Positions 31,173 to 43,953 of a stretch of 64,000 bases of DNA are shown here, piece by piece. Both the position numbers and the translations under genes were made by a program. The first letter of the stretch is position 1; the number at the start of each line of letters is the position of its first letter. The DNA comes from Scenedesmus sp. ARA3 (taxonomy: Eukaryota > Chlorophyta > Chlorophyceae > Sphaeropleales > Scenedesmaceae): NCBI GenBank assembly GCA_004335835.1, contig RWJK01001088.1:9342-73341 (forward strand). The letters run 5' to 3'. The notes under the pieces were generated by a model, which was given only the letters and a program-made list of their open reading frames with translations, had not been told where the DNA came from and did not search any database.

Positions 31173-34100
31173 TCAGGTGTCGTGGTGCGGCACGATGCTG
31201 AGGGTGCGTGTCGGCTTGAAGCCTGGCACCATGGGGGCGCCCCAGCCGCTGGGCGGGTGCTCACGACGCCTGCCCACCTGCAGGAAGCAGAAAGCGTGGG
31301 CACAAGCACGATTATTTCAACGTCCATAGAGTTGTTGAAACAGCCAAACCAAACTCAAGTAGCAACAGTAGGGTCAACAATGCATGTGCACATCAGCAAA
31401 GCATGCAGCGGGGATTGCCAGGCACCCGTCTCGCCTGCTGCTGCACCGTGCTTCCTCCCCAACCAGGTCCCACAACATGTGAAAACCAAATGTGGTCACC
31501 TACTGCTGCACGTCGCCCGCCATAGCGCCCACAACCATAACATCAAACGAGCTTGCGCAGACTCTATCACAAAGGGCATCGCCTCTACATGAAAGGCATT
31601 TCACCGCACCTGGTACTGCACCGCGCGCTTGCCACTTGCCACGTGCATGCAGCAAATGTGGTCCACCACCACCTGCTGCGCGTCACCCACTACAGCGCCC
31701 ACAACCATGACATCACACAAGCTTGCAGATTCTATCAAAAAGTGCATTGCCTCTACGCCACACGCATTTCAACGCACCTGGTATTGCACCGCGCGCTTGC
31801 CGCTGGCCACGTGCATGCAGCACATGCGGTCCACCACCACCTGGCCATCCTCCTCTAGGCTCAGGTAGTCCTCGCACACGCTCTCCACCTCGTGGCGCAT
31901 CATGCTGCGCGACACGGTGCGCAGCACCAGCGTGCCGTCAGCAGTCATGTAGATGCGGCCTGCGCAGCGCAGCGGGCAGGCGGGCAGGCAGGCAGGCGGG
32001 CGGGCAGCAAGACCAGTGAGCAACAGCAAAGCACAGGTCACCAACCTCGGCAGAAAGCAGGTTACAATGCGGCAGACAAGACATCAAGTTCAGGACCAAC
32101 TGGGCTTCTCAGAGTTGGCCGTGCGGCCTGCTGTACGCACAGACAGCACTAATCATGATCAGTACCCTACACTTGGATACTTGCTGCACCCCCTGGCAAT
32201 CAGCGCACAATACCAACCGGCGGCAGCACCGCTGGGACTGCACTGCACTGCCGTGCATGCCATCACAGCCGCCCCTCGGGCACACACCTGACATGCTTCC
32301 GAAGCCCATGTCCCGCCTGAGCGACCACACCGCCTCTGTTGCGTTGGTCTTGTCATAGTACTCACAGTAGTTGGCCAGAGCACCAGGCGGCAGGAAGCTG
32401 GGCTTGGCAGTCACTGCCGCAGCAGGCACAAACACACATTTGGTTAGTGGAATGTACATAAGCGAGCAGCAAGTGGACGTCAATCATCGTCTAGAGGCAA
32501 TGTGCACGTACTACGAAACAGCACTGTGTATGTAAGACCCCGGCATCTGCCATGGCTTACAGTTGTCAAACGAGTTTAAAGCAGCACGCGCTGGCCAGAG
32601 GCGCCTCACCAGTGCTGGCCCCACCCACTGCTGACAGCTTTGCAACGACAGTGCTGCTGCTGTGGCTACACCTGCCGCGATGTGTATTGCTGTTCTGTTT
32701 GCCACCAGACAGCAGAAATGCACAAACTGCCGCTGCTGCCCAGCCCAGTGTCACATTATTCCAACCCGTTCACAAGAGCATGTACCTGTCATGGTTGTGT
32801 CGTTCTCCTGCAGCCACAGCCCTGGGATGCTCTTGTGTGCGCGCTTCACCAGGAAGCTCAGGCCCAGCATGACGTCAATGGGCTGGCGGCAGCAGCAGCA
32901 GCATAGTGCCAGGTTACGGGTTACCGATAGCAACAGGTTGCACAGCAATGCTTGCACAGCTGCAACTTCCAATGCGTTGGCTTCCAGTGCGTTGGCTGCA
33001 ACTAGGCGAACAAGCGTCACAGCAGCAAACATGCATGCAGGGCGCCGGGCAAGACACTGCATCTGCACACAACCCTCTGCCGACTGCCACCTTTGCCAGA
33101 ACCAAGGTGGCAACCACCTATGGTGCTGCTGCTTGCGCTCACCTGTGGGAAGGGTGTGGTGCGCGCCATGTCATTCTCCCAGTATGCTGCAAAGCCGGTG
33201 TGTGCTGGCACAGGCACATAGCTGGTGCCAGGGGCTGCAGCAGACAATGGAGCAAAGGATGCAGTTGAACCAGCACGAGAAGGCGTCACGACTAACATTG
33301 AAAAGGATGAGCCGTCACACTGATGTGCATGCATGCATCAAGCACAGCAGCAAGCACCGCAAGCTGCAAACGTACTGCCAGCAGCCACAGCTGCATCCTT
33401 GGTCACCATTCTGCAGTCTGAGCACTATCAAGTATGCATGCCTGTGCAGCACTTGATGCAGAACCGCTGCAGGCACTACAAGCAGTCTAACACAGCAGCA
33501 GCAGCAGCACCACCACTCACGTGCAAACAGCAGCGGCGTCTCAGGCACCCATGGCGGCCTGCTGCCGCCGCTGGCCAGCCGCGCTGCAGCACCAGACACG
33601 CCAGGCACCCCTCCCGAGGGCTGCTGCTGCAGCTGCAGCTGCTCCTGCAGCTGTGATGCAATCGTTTCCAGCTCTTCTGTGCTGTTGACGGTGGGCAGCT
33701 GGTGGTCTGAGTGATCTGAGCCATGGCAGCTTTCTGCATCGTAGTATTCAGTTTCTGCGCGGCTGAGCTGGGAGAGCTTCTGGCTGTGGCGGCGGGGTAC
33801 AGCGTCCCAGGTTTTGTGGCCTGAGAGGCGCCTGCCCACTGGCAGCTGGGGCGGCTTGCTGGCTGCCCTGCACTCTGCTACTGTGGGGAGAATGGAGGAG
33901 CAGAGTGGGGTGAGGGGGAGGGGCAGCCGAGGAGGCGGAAGTTGGCGGAAGCAGACAGCAGGTGAGTCAGCCTGGGACTTTTTGGTTTTTGATACACCAG
34001 CGCCAAGATGCATGATACAGTGTTTGGGAGCGATGTAAAGATGGATGGCAAAAGGGTTCATGCGATGAGTACGAGCAGTCAACAGTCTGCAAATGCACAT

Positions 34101-34492
34101 CACAGCCCCACACAGGCAGCTGCATCGATGTTGCTGGGAGTTTTGATGTGACCCAGCTGCATGCGCTTGCCTGCATCTGCCTCCTCGCTGCTCAGTGATC
34201 CCAGGGGAGGCTCCGCCACTACTGCTGGCTCATTCACTGCAGGCCTGTCGCCGAAGCATGAACAGCTCAGCAGGGCAGCCAGGCGGCTTCGCCTGGGCCT
34301 GACAACCTGCTGCTGTTGCTGCTGCTGCTGTCGCTGTGGCTGCAGCTGCTGCTTGGCTGGATGTGCAGACTGCATGTGAGGTGCTGCCTGCTCGAACGGC
34401 GATGCAGGGGTCATGGGGACAGCAACCCATGCGGTTAGGTACGGCGATTGCTGCTCTTGCAGCACTGCATCTTCAGGCACTGCATGCGGCAT
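31173..34492 (-). CDS. Unrecognised protein, 433 residues, 7 exons
   Basis: Phase-compatible exons: 34492-34153, 33880-33521, 33234-33143, 32882-32786, 32413-32288, 31959-31778 and 31277-31173. I do not recognise the family. The N-terminal half is low in order: Gln/Pro/Ser-rich, with an acidic patch (AETEYYDAESCHGSDHSD) and a short Glu/Gln helix. The C-terminal half looks like a folded domain with conserved-style segments (AAYWENDMARTTPFPQ, DVMLGLSFLVKRAHKSIPG, LANYCEYYDKTNATEAV, RIYMTADGTLVLRTVSRSM, CEDYLSLEEDGQVVVDRM, CCMHVASGKRAVQYQ) and a basic Pro-rich end. No signal peptide or membrane span was seen. Start is the first ATG in frame (34492); the exon-1 donor is the weakest splice call, with a second option about 35 bases further. 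Intron 6 carries a duplicate of the exon-6 end. Confidence 0.7.
31504..31843 (-). repeat. Tandem copies of exon-6 end and intron-6 start in the unknown gene
   Basis: The real segment 31772-31843 (exon-6 end and donor) is copied at 31604-31675 with about five or six differences in 72 bases, offset 168. The intron piece 31676-31770 is likewise copied at about 31504-31603. The copy has its own CAGCAG acceptor and CCAG|GTGCGG donor. Confidence 0.85.
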
Positions 34493-36094
34493 GATGTCTC
34501 GTCGACAGGTGAGACGAACCCAAACCGACGCTTTGAACACGATCACAACCCGCTAGTGCGAAAGCGAGCTCAGCGTTCTGGGCCAATTTCCTTGTGCTCA
34601 CCGATGTCGTCATCAATCAACATGCATGAACAAGGGTATTCGGTAATGCCCCAAAAATTTAAAACCGGAGCTGTTTGCGTCTCCGAAACCCATGAGGTTC
34701 GGGCGTCGCCACCTGGTGCACGCAGGTCGCCGGCACGGCACAAGGTGCCAACGTTTCGCGGGTTTCTGCTGACAGCTGGTAAGAGGAAAAACAGTTCATT
34801 TAGCTTTCAATGTTTCAATAAAATGTCACAACCACTTTTCAAACATGTCAGCAAGCGCAGGGGCGCCCCTTTGAACGGCTGTGCAACTGCTGGCTAACCA
34901 GCCCAATTGGGCTGCCCGTGCGCCAAAAGGGTAGCAGGAAGTAGCTGTTGCAAAGCGAACCCATCGCACGTGACAGCTGCTTCATGCGTCAATACCATTT
35001 GCAGCATATGCCACCCAGCAGATCGCACTCGACGATGCCAGCTGCTGCAGCAGCAGCAATGCCCACAACAGTTCCAGAGCATGATTGTTTGGCAGCCCAC
35101 TGGTCACAGGCCACTAAACCATTACCTAGCAGCACAAAAATACCCACGCTGCGGCATGCTGCGCATCTGCATCTGCAGCAGGTGCTGTCTGCCAATGCAG
35201 CATTGCCACAGCCTGGGCACGTGCACGCAACCATGCCTGCATGGCATCACAACTGTACATAACGGACACACAAGCATCGTGCACAAAGAGTAAAATGTCA
35301 ATTCTTGCGAAACAACATGCTAGGGCAACAGACAGAATGTGCATGTGCTTCCATTGTCAGGCTCAGCCGAACTGCCTTCAGCACAATGCGCAAGCCAGTA
35401 AACAAGACAAGATAGATCTACACAATATAGAGAGAACGGCTAAGCCATAAGCTGAACCCAGCCAGGAGCTGAAACACAATGACAAGTCAAGACAATCGCT
35501 GGTTTCTTGAAAAGACAGCAGCAAGGTAAAACGCTTGAGTGACACGCAGTGAACTGTGTGGAAGTCATGACCAAGCAATGTATGCCTGAAGAAGGCAATA
35601 CAACGACTCTTAAACGTGTCACAGGGTCAGGCATAGCTGCTGCGCCATGCAGCAGTGGCTACACTGCGCTCCTCACCAGTCAACTAAGCAAGGCTGTGCC
35701 AGCCTAGACAGGAATTCGTCATGCAAAAGTAGAAGCACATCAAAGCATAATGTGATGGCACAGCTGTGCTAGTTACCTGGTCACAGTCATACTGGCGCAA
35801 CACTAACACCAAAGCTCGCACTGTTCACGTAACACCATGCACCCCTTCCTGTCACAGCAGCAGCAGCCAGCTTCACGTACTATATAAAACCCTGCTAGTG
35901 CACCATGTACTGCCTGCAAGTGCTGCTGCCTGTGTAAGTGATCCTGCATCATGCAGCAGCCACCACCTGCATCTCCAAAACCACAATCACTCCATGTACA
36001 TCACCAGCAGCTCATTGCAACAGCAGCAGCAGCAGCAGCCGCTCACTTCGCGCAAAACACAAGCACGCTACGCACTGCTGCAGCACCCCTAGCT
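34493..36094. other. Spacer between PHD-FHA stop and unknown gene start
   Basis: 1.6 kb containing the promoter of the unknown gene and the 3' UTR of PHD-FHA. No exon with recognisable similarity was found. Near 34640-34880 the composition becomes less CAG-rich, but no gene was identified. Confidence 0.5.
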
Positions 36095-36461
36095 CTAGTG
36101 CTGCCCATGCGCCGCAGCTGCTGCTGCTACTGCAGCCGCTAGGTCAGGCAGCTGAGCCAGCAACCCACTGCTGTTGAAGCCCTGCGCCTCATCTACTGCT
36201 GCTTGGTGAGGCTGCTGTGCATTGCCACTACCACGCGAGTCTGCTGCACCTGCCACAGCCATTAATGCAGCAGTCAAGCTGCTGATCGCTGCACTGTCGA
36301 GGCCACCCAGCCCTCCCTGCGCAGCATCTGCAGGCTGCTGCGGCTGCTGCTGCGAGCGCGCCTGCTGCCGCTGCCGCACTGCTGCTGCCAGCGTCTGCAG
36401 GATTAGCGGCAGCACCTGGCCAGCTGCTGCTTGTTGCTGCTGCTGCTCGTAGGCTGGTTGT

Positions 36462-36502
<41 letters not shown>

Positions 36503-39500
36503 TTCAGCAGCTGCCAATGCAGCAGCCTGCTGATTTGCAAGCTGCAGCTGCGCAGGCAGCATGCCCCGTGTGTCGTACCCTGCTGCACCTGCAGCGGCAG
36601 CTGCTGCGCTGCTGCTGCTGTTGATGCGCGGCAGCGGCCGGCTCGCAGGCGCAGGGAAGAAGTCCCGCTGCTGCACCTCAAACTGCTGCTGCGGCTGCGG
36701 CTGCTGGGGTGCAGCAGGCGCCATGGGCCAGAAGCCAGCAGCTTGCAGCAGCAGCTGCTGCTGCTCCTCCCTGCTGCGGCTGGTGGGGCTGCCAGTGCTG
36801 CTGCTGCCATGCAGCGCGCCAGGCGCTGCAAAAGCAGCAGCTGCAGCAGCATCTGTTAGCAGTGCCGCTGCTGCAGCTGGCTCACAGGCAGCAGCAGCTG
36901 CTGCTGCTGCTTCTGCACCCCGTGGGCTGGGACTGTTAGTGCCCCACTCCCCAGCAGCATAGCCAGCAGTGCTAGCGCCTGCATTGTGTAGGGAGTCAGC
37001 AGCAGCACCACACACTGACGGCGATGCTGCCCTGCTCACCGACGCGCCGCGTTGCTGCTGCTGCTGCTGCTGCTGCGCCGCAGCATGCCTGCTGCTCTTC
37101 TGCCGCTTTGGTGGGGTGGCTGCGGCAGCTGCTGCTGCTGCTTCTAGGGCGCTTGAGCTGACATGCTTCTGCTTGCGGGAGCGGTGTGCAGGCCTGAAAG
37201 AGCCTGGGGCAGGAGGTGCTGCTGCTGCTGCTGCTGCTGCAGAGGGCCAGCCGCCTGCAGCGCTGCTGCTTGGGGCGGCATCAACCTGCTCCTCTTTCTT
37301 CACTGCTACTGCTGCTGCCCCTCGCGCAGGCTTACACTCAACCTGATCGCCAGCAACACCACCCAGCTGCTGCTGATCCAGCATCATAGCGTCCTCTACT
37401 GTAATCACATCCCCTGTATCGCCTGCTGCTGCAGCAGCAGCAGCGGCAGCTTTCCCTGCCCTGCCGCCCGCCCCGCGCGGCCTCGACCTCGCCGGCGGCC
37501 TACTCCGCTTCACCGGCCTCACATAGCCGCCGCCCGCTGCTGCCGCTGCTGCTGCCGCCGCAGCCGCCGCAACAGCAGCAGCGCCAGATGCCCCTACCAC
37601 TGTCGCAGCCATCTCATCCAGCTGCTGCTGCGGCATGCTGTGCCACTCCACGAGGAACCTCGCGCCCCCGATATCGATGATATCGCCATGGCTCAGCTCG
37701 TAACACACGCCCTTGTCAACGAGGGCTTTGCCGTTGAGCAGCGGGGGTGTGGCGCGTGTGGGTGGGTGCATGGGGCGCAGCGTGACCCCTCCATCTTCGT
37801 GTACCACCAGCTTGCTGTGCAGCTTGATGCCGGCTACAGGCACCTGGAACTCCACACCGCCACCCTGCAGTGCAAAGCATCAATTGTTGATTTGTTGTAG
37901 TGAGATCCTTGAAAGCCAAATGCACCACCAGCTTACTGTGCAGCTTGATACCCGCCACTGGCACCTGGAACTTCACGCCGCCACCCTGCAGGAGTACACC
38001 AGGAATGCAGCAGACACGCCGCACATGTCAGCACCAATGCACCACCAGCTTACTGTGCAGCTTGATACCCGCCACTGGCACCTGGAACTTCACGCCGCCA
38101 CCCTGCAGGAGTACACCAGTAATGCAGCAGACACGCAGCACATGTCAGCGCCAATGCACCACCAGCTTACTGTGAAGCTTGATACCCGCCACTGGCACCT
38201 GGAACTTCACGCCGCCGCCCTGCAGCGCAAGGCATCAATATGTTGTGTCCTTATGTGTTGAAATGCATGCAGCACCAACGCAGCACCAGCGGTTGGTTGC
38301 AGTGGCTGGGATGTGTTTGGTTGCTGAACATGCATACAGTGTTATGAGAGAGTGTCACAGACTCCCTGCCCTGCAGATCCTCGCCACCCATGCACGAGCA
38401 GCTGTACTAGAGTACTGCATCACCAATCTCATAGCTGCGGCTGCAGCAAGCTGCTTCTGCCCAAGCCACAAACAAGCCACTGCTGCCACCTTCCCTCCAC
38501 AGCTGCAATGCACACAGCTGCACAAACACAGCCACTGCGCCACCCACCTTGTAGTGCGTGCCAAAGTGCCAGTGTGACTTGCCCACAAGGTTGACAGGCA
38601 CATTGGGTGCCATGCCCACAGCCACGCTGTGCAGCGCCGCACCACCCTCGCCCTCATTGTTCAACGGCACCACGCGCACATACCGCGCCATCTGCTCCTC
38701 GCCCTGCTGCTGCTGCTGTTCAGCAGTAGCTGCGAGCTCATCTCCTGACTCTTGCTTTACACTGCCCATCCCCAGGGCATCTGCTGCTGCTGCAGCATCA
38801 GCGTCAGAAGCTACAGCATCGCCTGCAGCAGCTGCATCAGCAGCAGGCTCGCCATCTAGCTGCTGCAGCCCTGCTGCTGCTGCCTCATCCCCTGCTGCAG
38901 TGCCCTGCAGCAGTTGCAAGCTGTCAGCCCGGCCGCGCAGCACAGCCCCCGCAGCCTTCAGGAACGCTGCTGCTGCCGCTGCACTGCTGCGCTGCTGCCG
39001 CCCGCCACCCAACAGATCTGCCGCACCATCTGCAGCAGTGTCTGCCGCCGCCGCCGCTGCTGCTGCTGCTGCATCCTGCTCTTCTACCTCTGCTGCCTCC
39101 CCATACTCCAGCGCTGCCGCTGCAGCAGCAGCACCCCTGCAGCGCCCCCTACCCCTACCTCTGCCCCTGCCGCGCGCTGCTGCTGCCACTGCTGCAGGCA
39201 CCTTGGCGCCCGGCCGCAGCCGAATGACTGCAGCTTGCCCCTTCAGCGCTGACAAGTGAACAACAGCAGGGTCCAGCAGCGCTGCACGGCTCGCAGCCAG
39301 CAAGTGTGCTGCAGTCCAATCCTCGGGCACATTCTGCCTCCTGCCTCCCACCATAACGATGGCAGGCAGTGGCGCATGCGGCGCTGCGCCGTGTATGCAG
39401 CTGCCGGCCGCGCAGCAGCTGCTGTCGTGCTGCTGCTGCTGCTCCTCTATGAGCTTGTGCTCTGCATCAATGTGGGCCACCCTGCACCAGGGGCACTCCA

Positions 39501-42500
39501 CCATCTTGTGGCCTCCCACATCGATTTTGACTGCCAGGTCATGCAGGCAACTGCAGGGCAATTGCAGCGCAGGCGCGGCAGCAGTGCAAATGCAGTAGTC
39601 AGCAGCCAATCGCAGCGCAGGAGGGGTTGCATTTGAAAGGGAGCAGTCAGTAGCAAGAGCAGCAGCTGGCTGTTGACTTGATTGTTTGGACCGATTGGTA
39701 CCATGCATGCATGCAGCAGCGATTTGCACTCTTAACCCAAGGCAAGGAGAAAACACGCAGGAAAAAGACAGTATGCCTGATGGAGTACACTAGCAGCTTC
39801 ATGCAAGCCAGCTCAAGCAGCCATACACATCCCCATCTCAACTCCTGCAAACAGAACCCCCAACAACTTGCTGCAAGCCATCTCCATGCCATATAAGTAG
39901 CAGAAGTGTGCAGCCGCAGTGTGATCTTCCCCCAAAAAACTACTCACGACGTGTGGTAGGCGCGTGGGCAGGTCCAGCAGCGCAGCAGCTTCAGCGAGTC
40001 GCCGCTGAGGTGGCACGACTGGCAGTAGTGGCTGGGGCAGCACACGCGGCCCTGCAGCACCTCCTCCGCATCAAACGGCACGTCATCAGGCACGCCTGCT
40101 GCGGCGCTGGCAGTTAGGTACGGCCCCTGCCAGTGCCTGCTGCGCTGGCGCTTCGGGTCCACTGGCAGCAGCTGCTTGTCCTGCTGCTGAGATGATTGCT
40201 GCTGCTGCGGCGGCTCAGACTGCACCTGCGAGTCCTGCTGCTGCTGCTGTAAGTCAGAAGGCTGCTGCGGCTGCTGCACTGCACCATCCACCTCCATTGT
40301 ACTTGCCACAGCAGCGGCCGCATCTGCTGCTGCATCAGTCGCCAGCGCAGCAGCTGCAGCTGCGGCAGCAACACCCCCAACCCCGCCCTCAGCTGCAGCA
40401 GCAGTCAGCAGCAGCTCGCTGCTGCTGCCAAACGCTGCAATGCCCAGCTCCGCAGCGCCATCACACGCCATGCTGCTGCTGTCCCGGCCCCTGCCGCGGC
40501 CCCTGCCGCGCCGGCCACCCCTGCCCCTGCCTCGCTTGCTCGTCTGGTCAACACCCACACCTCCAACATCACCACCATCCTCCCCTCCATCACTTTCACC
40601 GCTGCTAGCCCAGCCTCTGTCAGTTCTAGGTCTCCTGCGGCCCCTGCCGCCCCTGCCGCCACGGCTGCCCCTGCCGCCACCTCGGCTGGGTTTGTACGGC
40701 CCAGGGTTATACCCTAACCCCTCCAGCCCTGCCGCACACCCTGCAGCCGCACTGCCATCCCCAGCTGCGCCGCAGCCGCCGCCGCCAGCAGCAGCAGCAG
40801 CGTCCTGCAAGCTTCCTGCAAGCTGCATATGGCTTGAGGAGGCCTTAGCTGCTGCTCCTGCTTGCGCCTTGAGCAGCTTGACAACTTCATAAGTTGGGGA
40901 AACTTTAAAGCGCAGCTGGCTGCGCAGGCGCAGCAGGCAGGTGGGGTGGTAGTAGCGCCCGCAGCTGCCCATGGTGCACTTGTAGACCTCGGCTGCAGCG
41001 CAGGCGCGGCAATAAGCATGTTGCAGAGCTTGTCAGGCAGAGATATCAGCAACATTAGTAACATGCGAGTTGACATGGAGGCAACTTGTGATGTGACACC
41101 TTCAGCAGTGCAAGGTAAAGGTCAGGCCGTGTGTGGTGCCAAGCAGCTACGCAAACTTGAGTGTGGCCAGATGCTAGCACAAGCAGGACTAAACAACATC
41201 AGAGACAACAGCATGCCGGGCTCACCAGCAGCCATGCCCTTGTCCCCACACACGGCACACACAGCCAGGCCCCTGCGGCAGTCCTCGCAGTACCTGCGAC
41301 AGAAGCAGCAGCAGCAGCGCCGGCAACAATGCAGAGCAAATGCGATGCTCGTGTCAGCTGGGCTGATTGAGCACATGGCTTCGCATCTGAGCTGCAAGCA
41401 GGCTGGTGACACTGCATGTGCATAAACCCACCACTGCCAGCTGCCAGCAGCAGCCTGTCGGTGTGCCATTTGCTACAGCAAGGCACAGCTGCTACAGACC
41501 TTGCAGGTGCAGGTTGCCAAAGCCGCAAGCAAATAAGAAGCATAGCTGTGCGCTGCTGTGCTGCCGCTGCTCACCAGGGCGCATCTGGTGCGTCAGTCGG
41601 CTTGGGGCGCAGGTGTGGTGGCAGGCACTGCATATGGAACATGCGCAGGCAGGTGCCATCACATTCCACCGCTGTGCCGTCCCTGTGGTTGAGGCACTCG
41701 TGGCACAGGTGGTCGTTCCAGTCGTTCTGTAGGCACACAGCAAAGCCACAGACACACACACACACAATCAGTATGAATAAATGTTATGTCAGCAGGACGG
41801 TCCCAAACAGCTTGCAGGAAACCCACTGAACTCATCTCGGTGATCTTGTCACTACGACACACATGCCCGCATGCTCAAGCCAGCACCAAACCGCGTGCGT
41901 AATCGTAGCAATGCTAACACTAATCACCATGCATCATCATGATTATCAGCAGCAGCAGCGCAGCGGCAGCACCAGCACCAGAGCAGCTGCGGCTCTGTCG
42001 TACCTTGAGCTTCAGCCTGTTGGCCTGCATCGTCTCAGGCACGCCGCCACGGCCCAGGCCATCCCCGCAGCGCCGCTTGGCCTTGCCCCCGCTGGCAGCA
42101 GCAGCACCAGCCAGGCTTGCCAGGTCATCTTCTTCTCCTGCCAAATCATACTCAAAGTCATCGTCACGCTTGCCAGCAGCAGCACGAGCGCGCCGCCTGC
42201 TGCCGCCACTTGACGCTGCCGCTGCTGCGTTTGGTAGCGCGAGTGCTCCTAGTGCTGCTGCCGCCTCAGCCGCAGCTGCAGCAGAAGGCTCGGCAGGCTC
42301 GTATTTGATGGCGGCTGCTGGCTGCTCAAATGTGCTGACAGGCTCAGGCTTTGGCACAACTTGCGCTGCTGCTGCTGCTGCTGTTGCGTCAGGTGCCTGC
42401 GCCTGCTCTGCCTTCACTGCTGCGACCGCTGGCAGTGCTAGTACTGCAGCGTGCTCGCACTGCTGCTGCTGCTGCTGCTGCTGGTGTGCTGGCTGCTGGG

Positions 42501-43953
42501 CAGCAGCTACTGCTACTGCTGGTGCAAGCTGCTTAGGCTGCTCAGGTGCTGCAGCAGGCACCACAGGCTCATCCAGTATGGTGAGGAAGTCAGCATGCGG
42601 CAGCGCTGGCCACATATCCACCACACACTGCAGCGCGCGGCGTGGCCTGCTGCCTTTGCCAGCACTGCCGCGGCCTGCTGCTGCAGCTGCAATGGCAGCG
42701 ACAGTAGCAACCTCCTTCTTCAACAGCAGGCGCATGAAGCAGCTCGCTGGGCTGCCCAGGCCTGACTGCTGCTGCTGCTGCTGCTGCTGCTGATCTGTCT
42801 CCTGCTTGCTGCTGTTGGGTGCTGGCTTGCGCTGCAGGAAGCTGATGGCATCAATGATGCATGTCTCGTGATGCTTTGCCTCGCCTGCTGTTGCCAGCTC
42901 CAGCCTGTCTTGCTCCTCGCTGCCGCTGTCCTGTGTGGCAAACCAAAACGGCGGCGCGACGTCTCCTGCAGAGATGCCGGACAGCGCAGCAGCTGCTGCC
43001 TGGTGCTTCAGGTACCTGCAGTGGAACAAGACGGAGCAAACAGCAGTGAGGCAGTTCAGTAGGCAGCTGGAGACCACAGGCACAGCAGGGCAGATCAAGT
43101 GCAAAGGTATGAAGAATCAGATTATGCACCATCAAGATATCAAATCAAATGTGTGTAGAGGCAACAGTCAAGCATCCCAGCTGCATGCAGCAGGTCCTGA
43201 CAGCTCCAGGCTGCACTCACTCCTTCAGCCCCATCACCACTGTGCGGCCCAGCAGGCTGCTGCACTGGCCTGTGGCATCCTGCGGGGCAGTGCTGCTGCC
43301 ACTGGCTGCTGCAAGCCATGCCTCCTCATCTAGCTCAACCTGCAGGCAGACGACAAGCAGCGGTGAGTGGGGTTGAGGTGGGTGCTGCCAGAGCGCCTAC
43401 TGCTCAACAGGCCTTTTCAGGCTGTGAAGCGGCCAGTTGGCAAGAATCAGGCCTTGAATTTGCAATCAATGAGGTGCCGTGGCCTCAGAGGTAACCAATA
43501 CAATAGATCGCAGGCCTTCTCAAGGTGCTGTGCATGTGGCATGCCATGTCGGGTACCATCGGATCCGCCTTGCCAATCCGCGCTGTAAGCCCAGCGCAGG
43601 CCCGTTTGCTGCTTGCAACGTAACGTAGGCATCCAGAAAGAATTGTACAAGCGCACTCACGCTGCCAGAGCAAACCCCCTCACTTGCCATAGGCACATGT
43701 GCATGCGGGCAATGGCTGCTCTACCACCAGCCCCTTGGCATGCCAGGGGTGCGACAATGATCTGTTCGCACATTGACTCAGAAGGCCTGCCTCGTCCCAG
43801 GGTGCTGCATGCCGGTGCAATCGCATCGCACATCACCAAGCAAATGCATAGAGCTGGCACGGCTGACTGCATGCAGGCTGCTCCAAGCATCCTAAAAGGC
43901 GGTTAAATACTCCAAGACAGCGCAAGCCCCACCTCAACAAATTCCTGGCTCAT
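36095..43953 (-). CDS. Multi-PHD finger plus FHA-domain chromatin-type protein
   Basis: Eight phase-compatible exons: 43953-43933, 43339-43221, 43015-42004, 41726-41575, 41293-41226, 40992-39948, 39550-38548 and 37864-36095; 1,729 residues. Zinc-finger signatures run in the order seen in EDM2/NSD-type proteins: HLCHECLNHRDGTAVECDG...CLRMFHMQC (about residues 390-420), YCEDCRRGLAVCAVCGDKG, CGRYYHPTC, then after a roughly 290-residue Ala/Gly/Arg-rich insertion, CCPSHYCQSC, CWTCPRAYHTSC and ECPWC. No SET domain was seen. The last two exons carry an FHA-like domain (VGKSHWHFG, then GIKLHSKLVVHEDGG, LLNGKALV, LSHGDIIDIGGARFLVEW), a fold that binds phospho-threonine peptides. RG-rich stretches and basic clusters suggest nuclear, nucleic-acid contact. 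The rest is Ala/Gln low complexity. The function as a histone or phospho-protein reader is inferred. Intron 7 carries three copies of the exon-8 start. Confidence 0.85.
37802..38225 (-). repeat. Four-unit array: PHD-FHA exon-8 start plus three intronic copies
   Basis: The exon-8 start (37864 downward) is copied as 65-base segments starting at 37985, 38102 and 38219, with offsets of 121, 117 and 117 bases. Each copy keeps the CTGCAG acceptor. All three differ from the real exon at shared positions (AAG for GAG, and GTAAGC where the real exon has GCAAGC), so the copies resemble one another more than the exon. Confidence 0.95.

Noticed and set aside
37865..38225. Extra FHA-domain copies as separate genes
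   Set aside because: Each copy is only 65 bases, covers one strand pair of the domain, and runs into stops.
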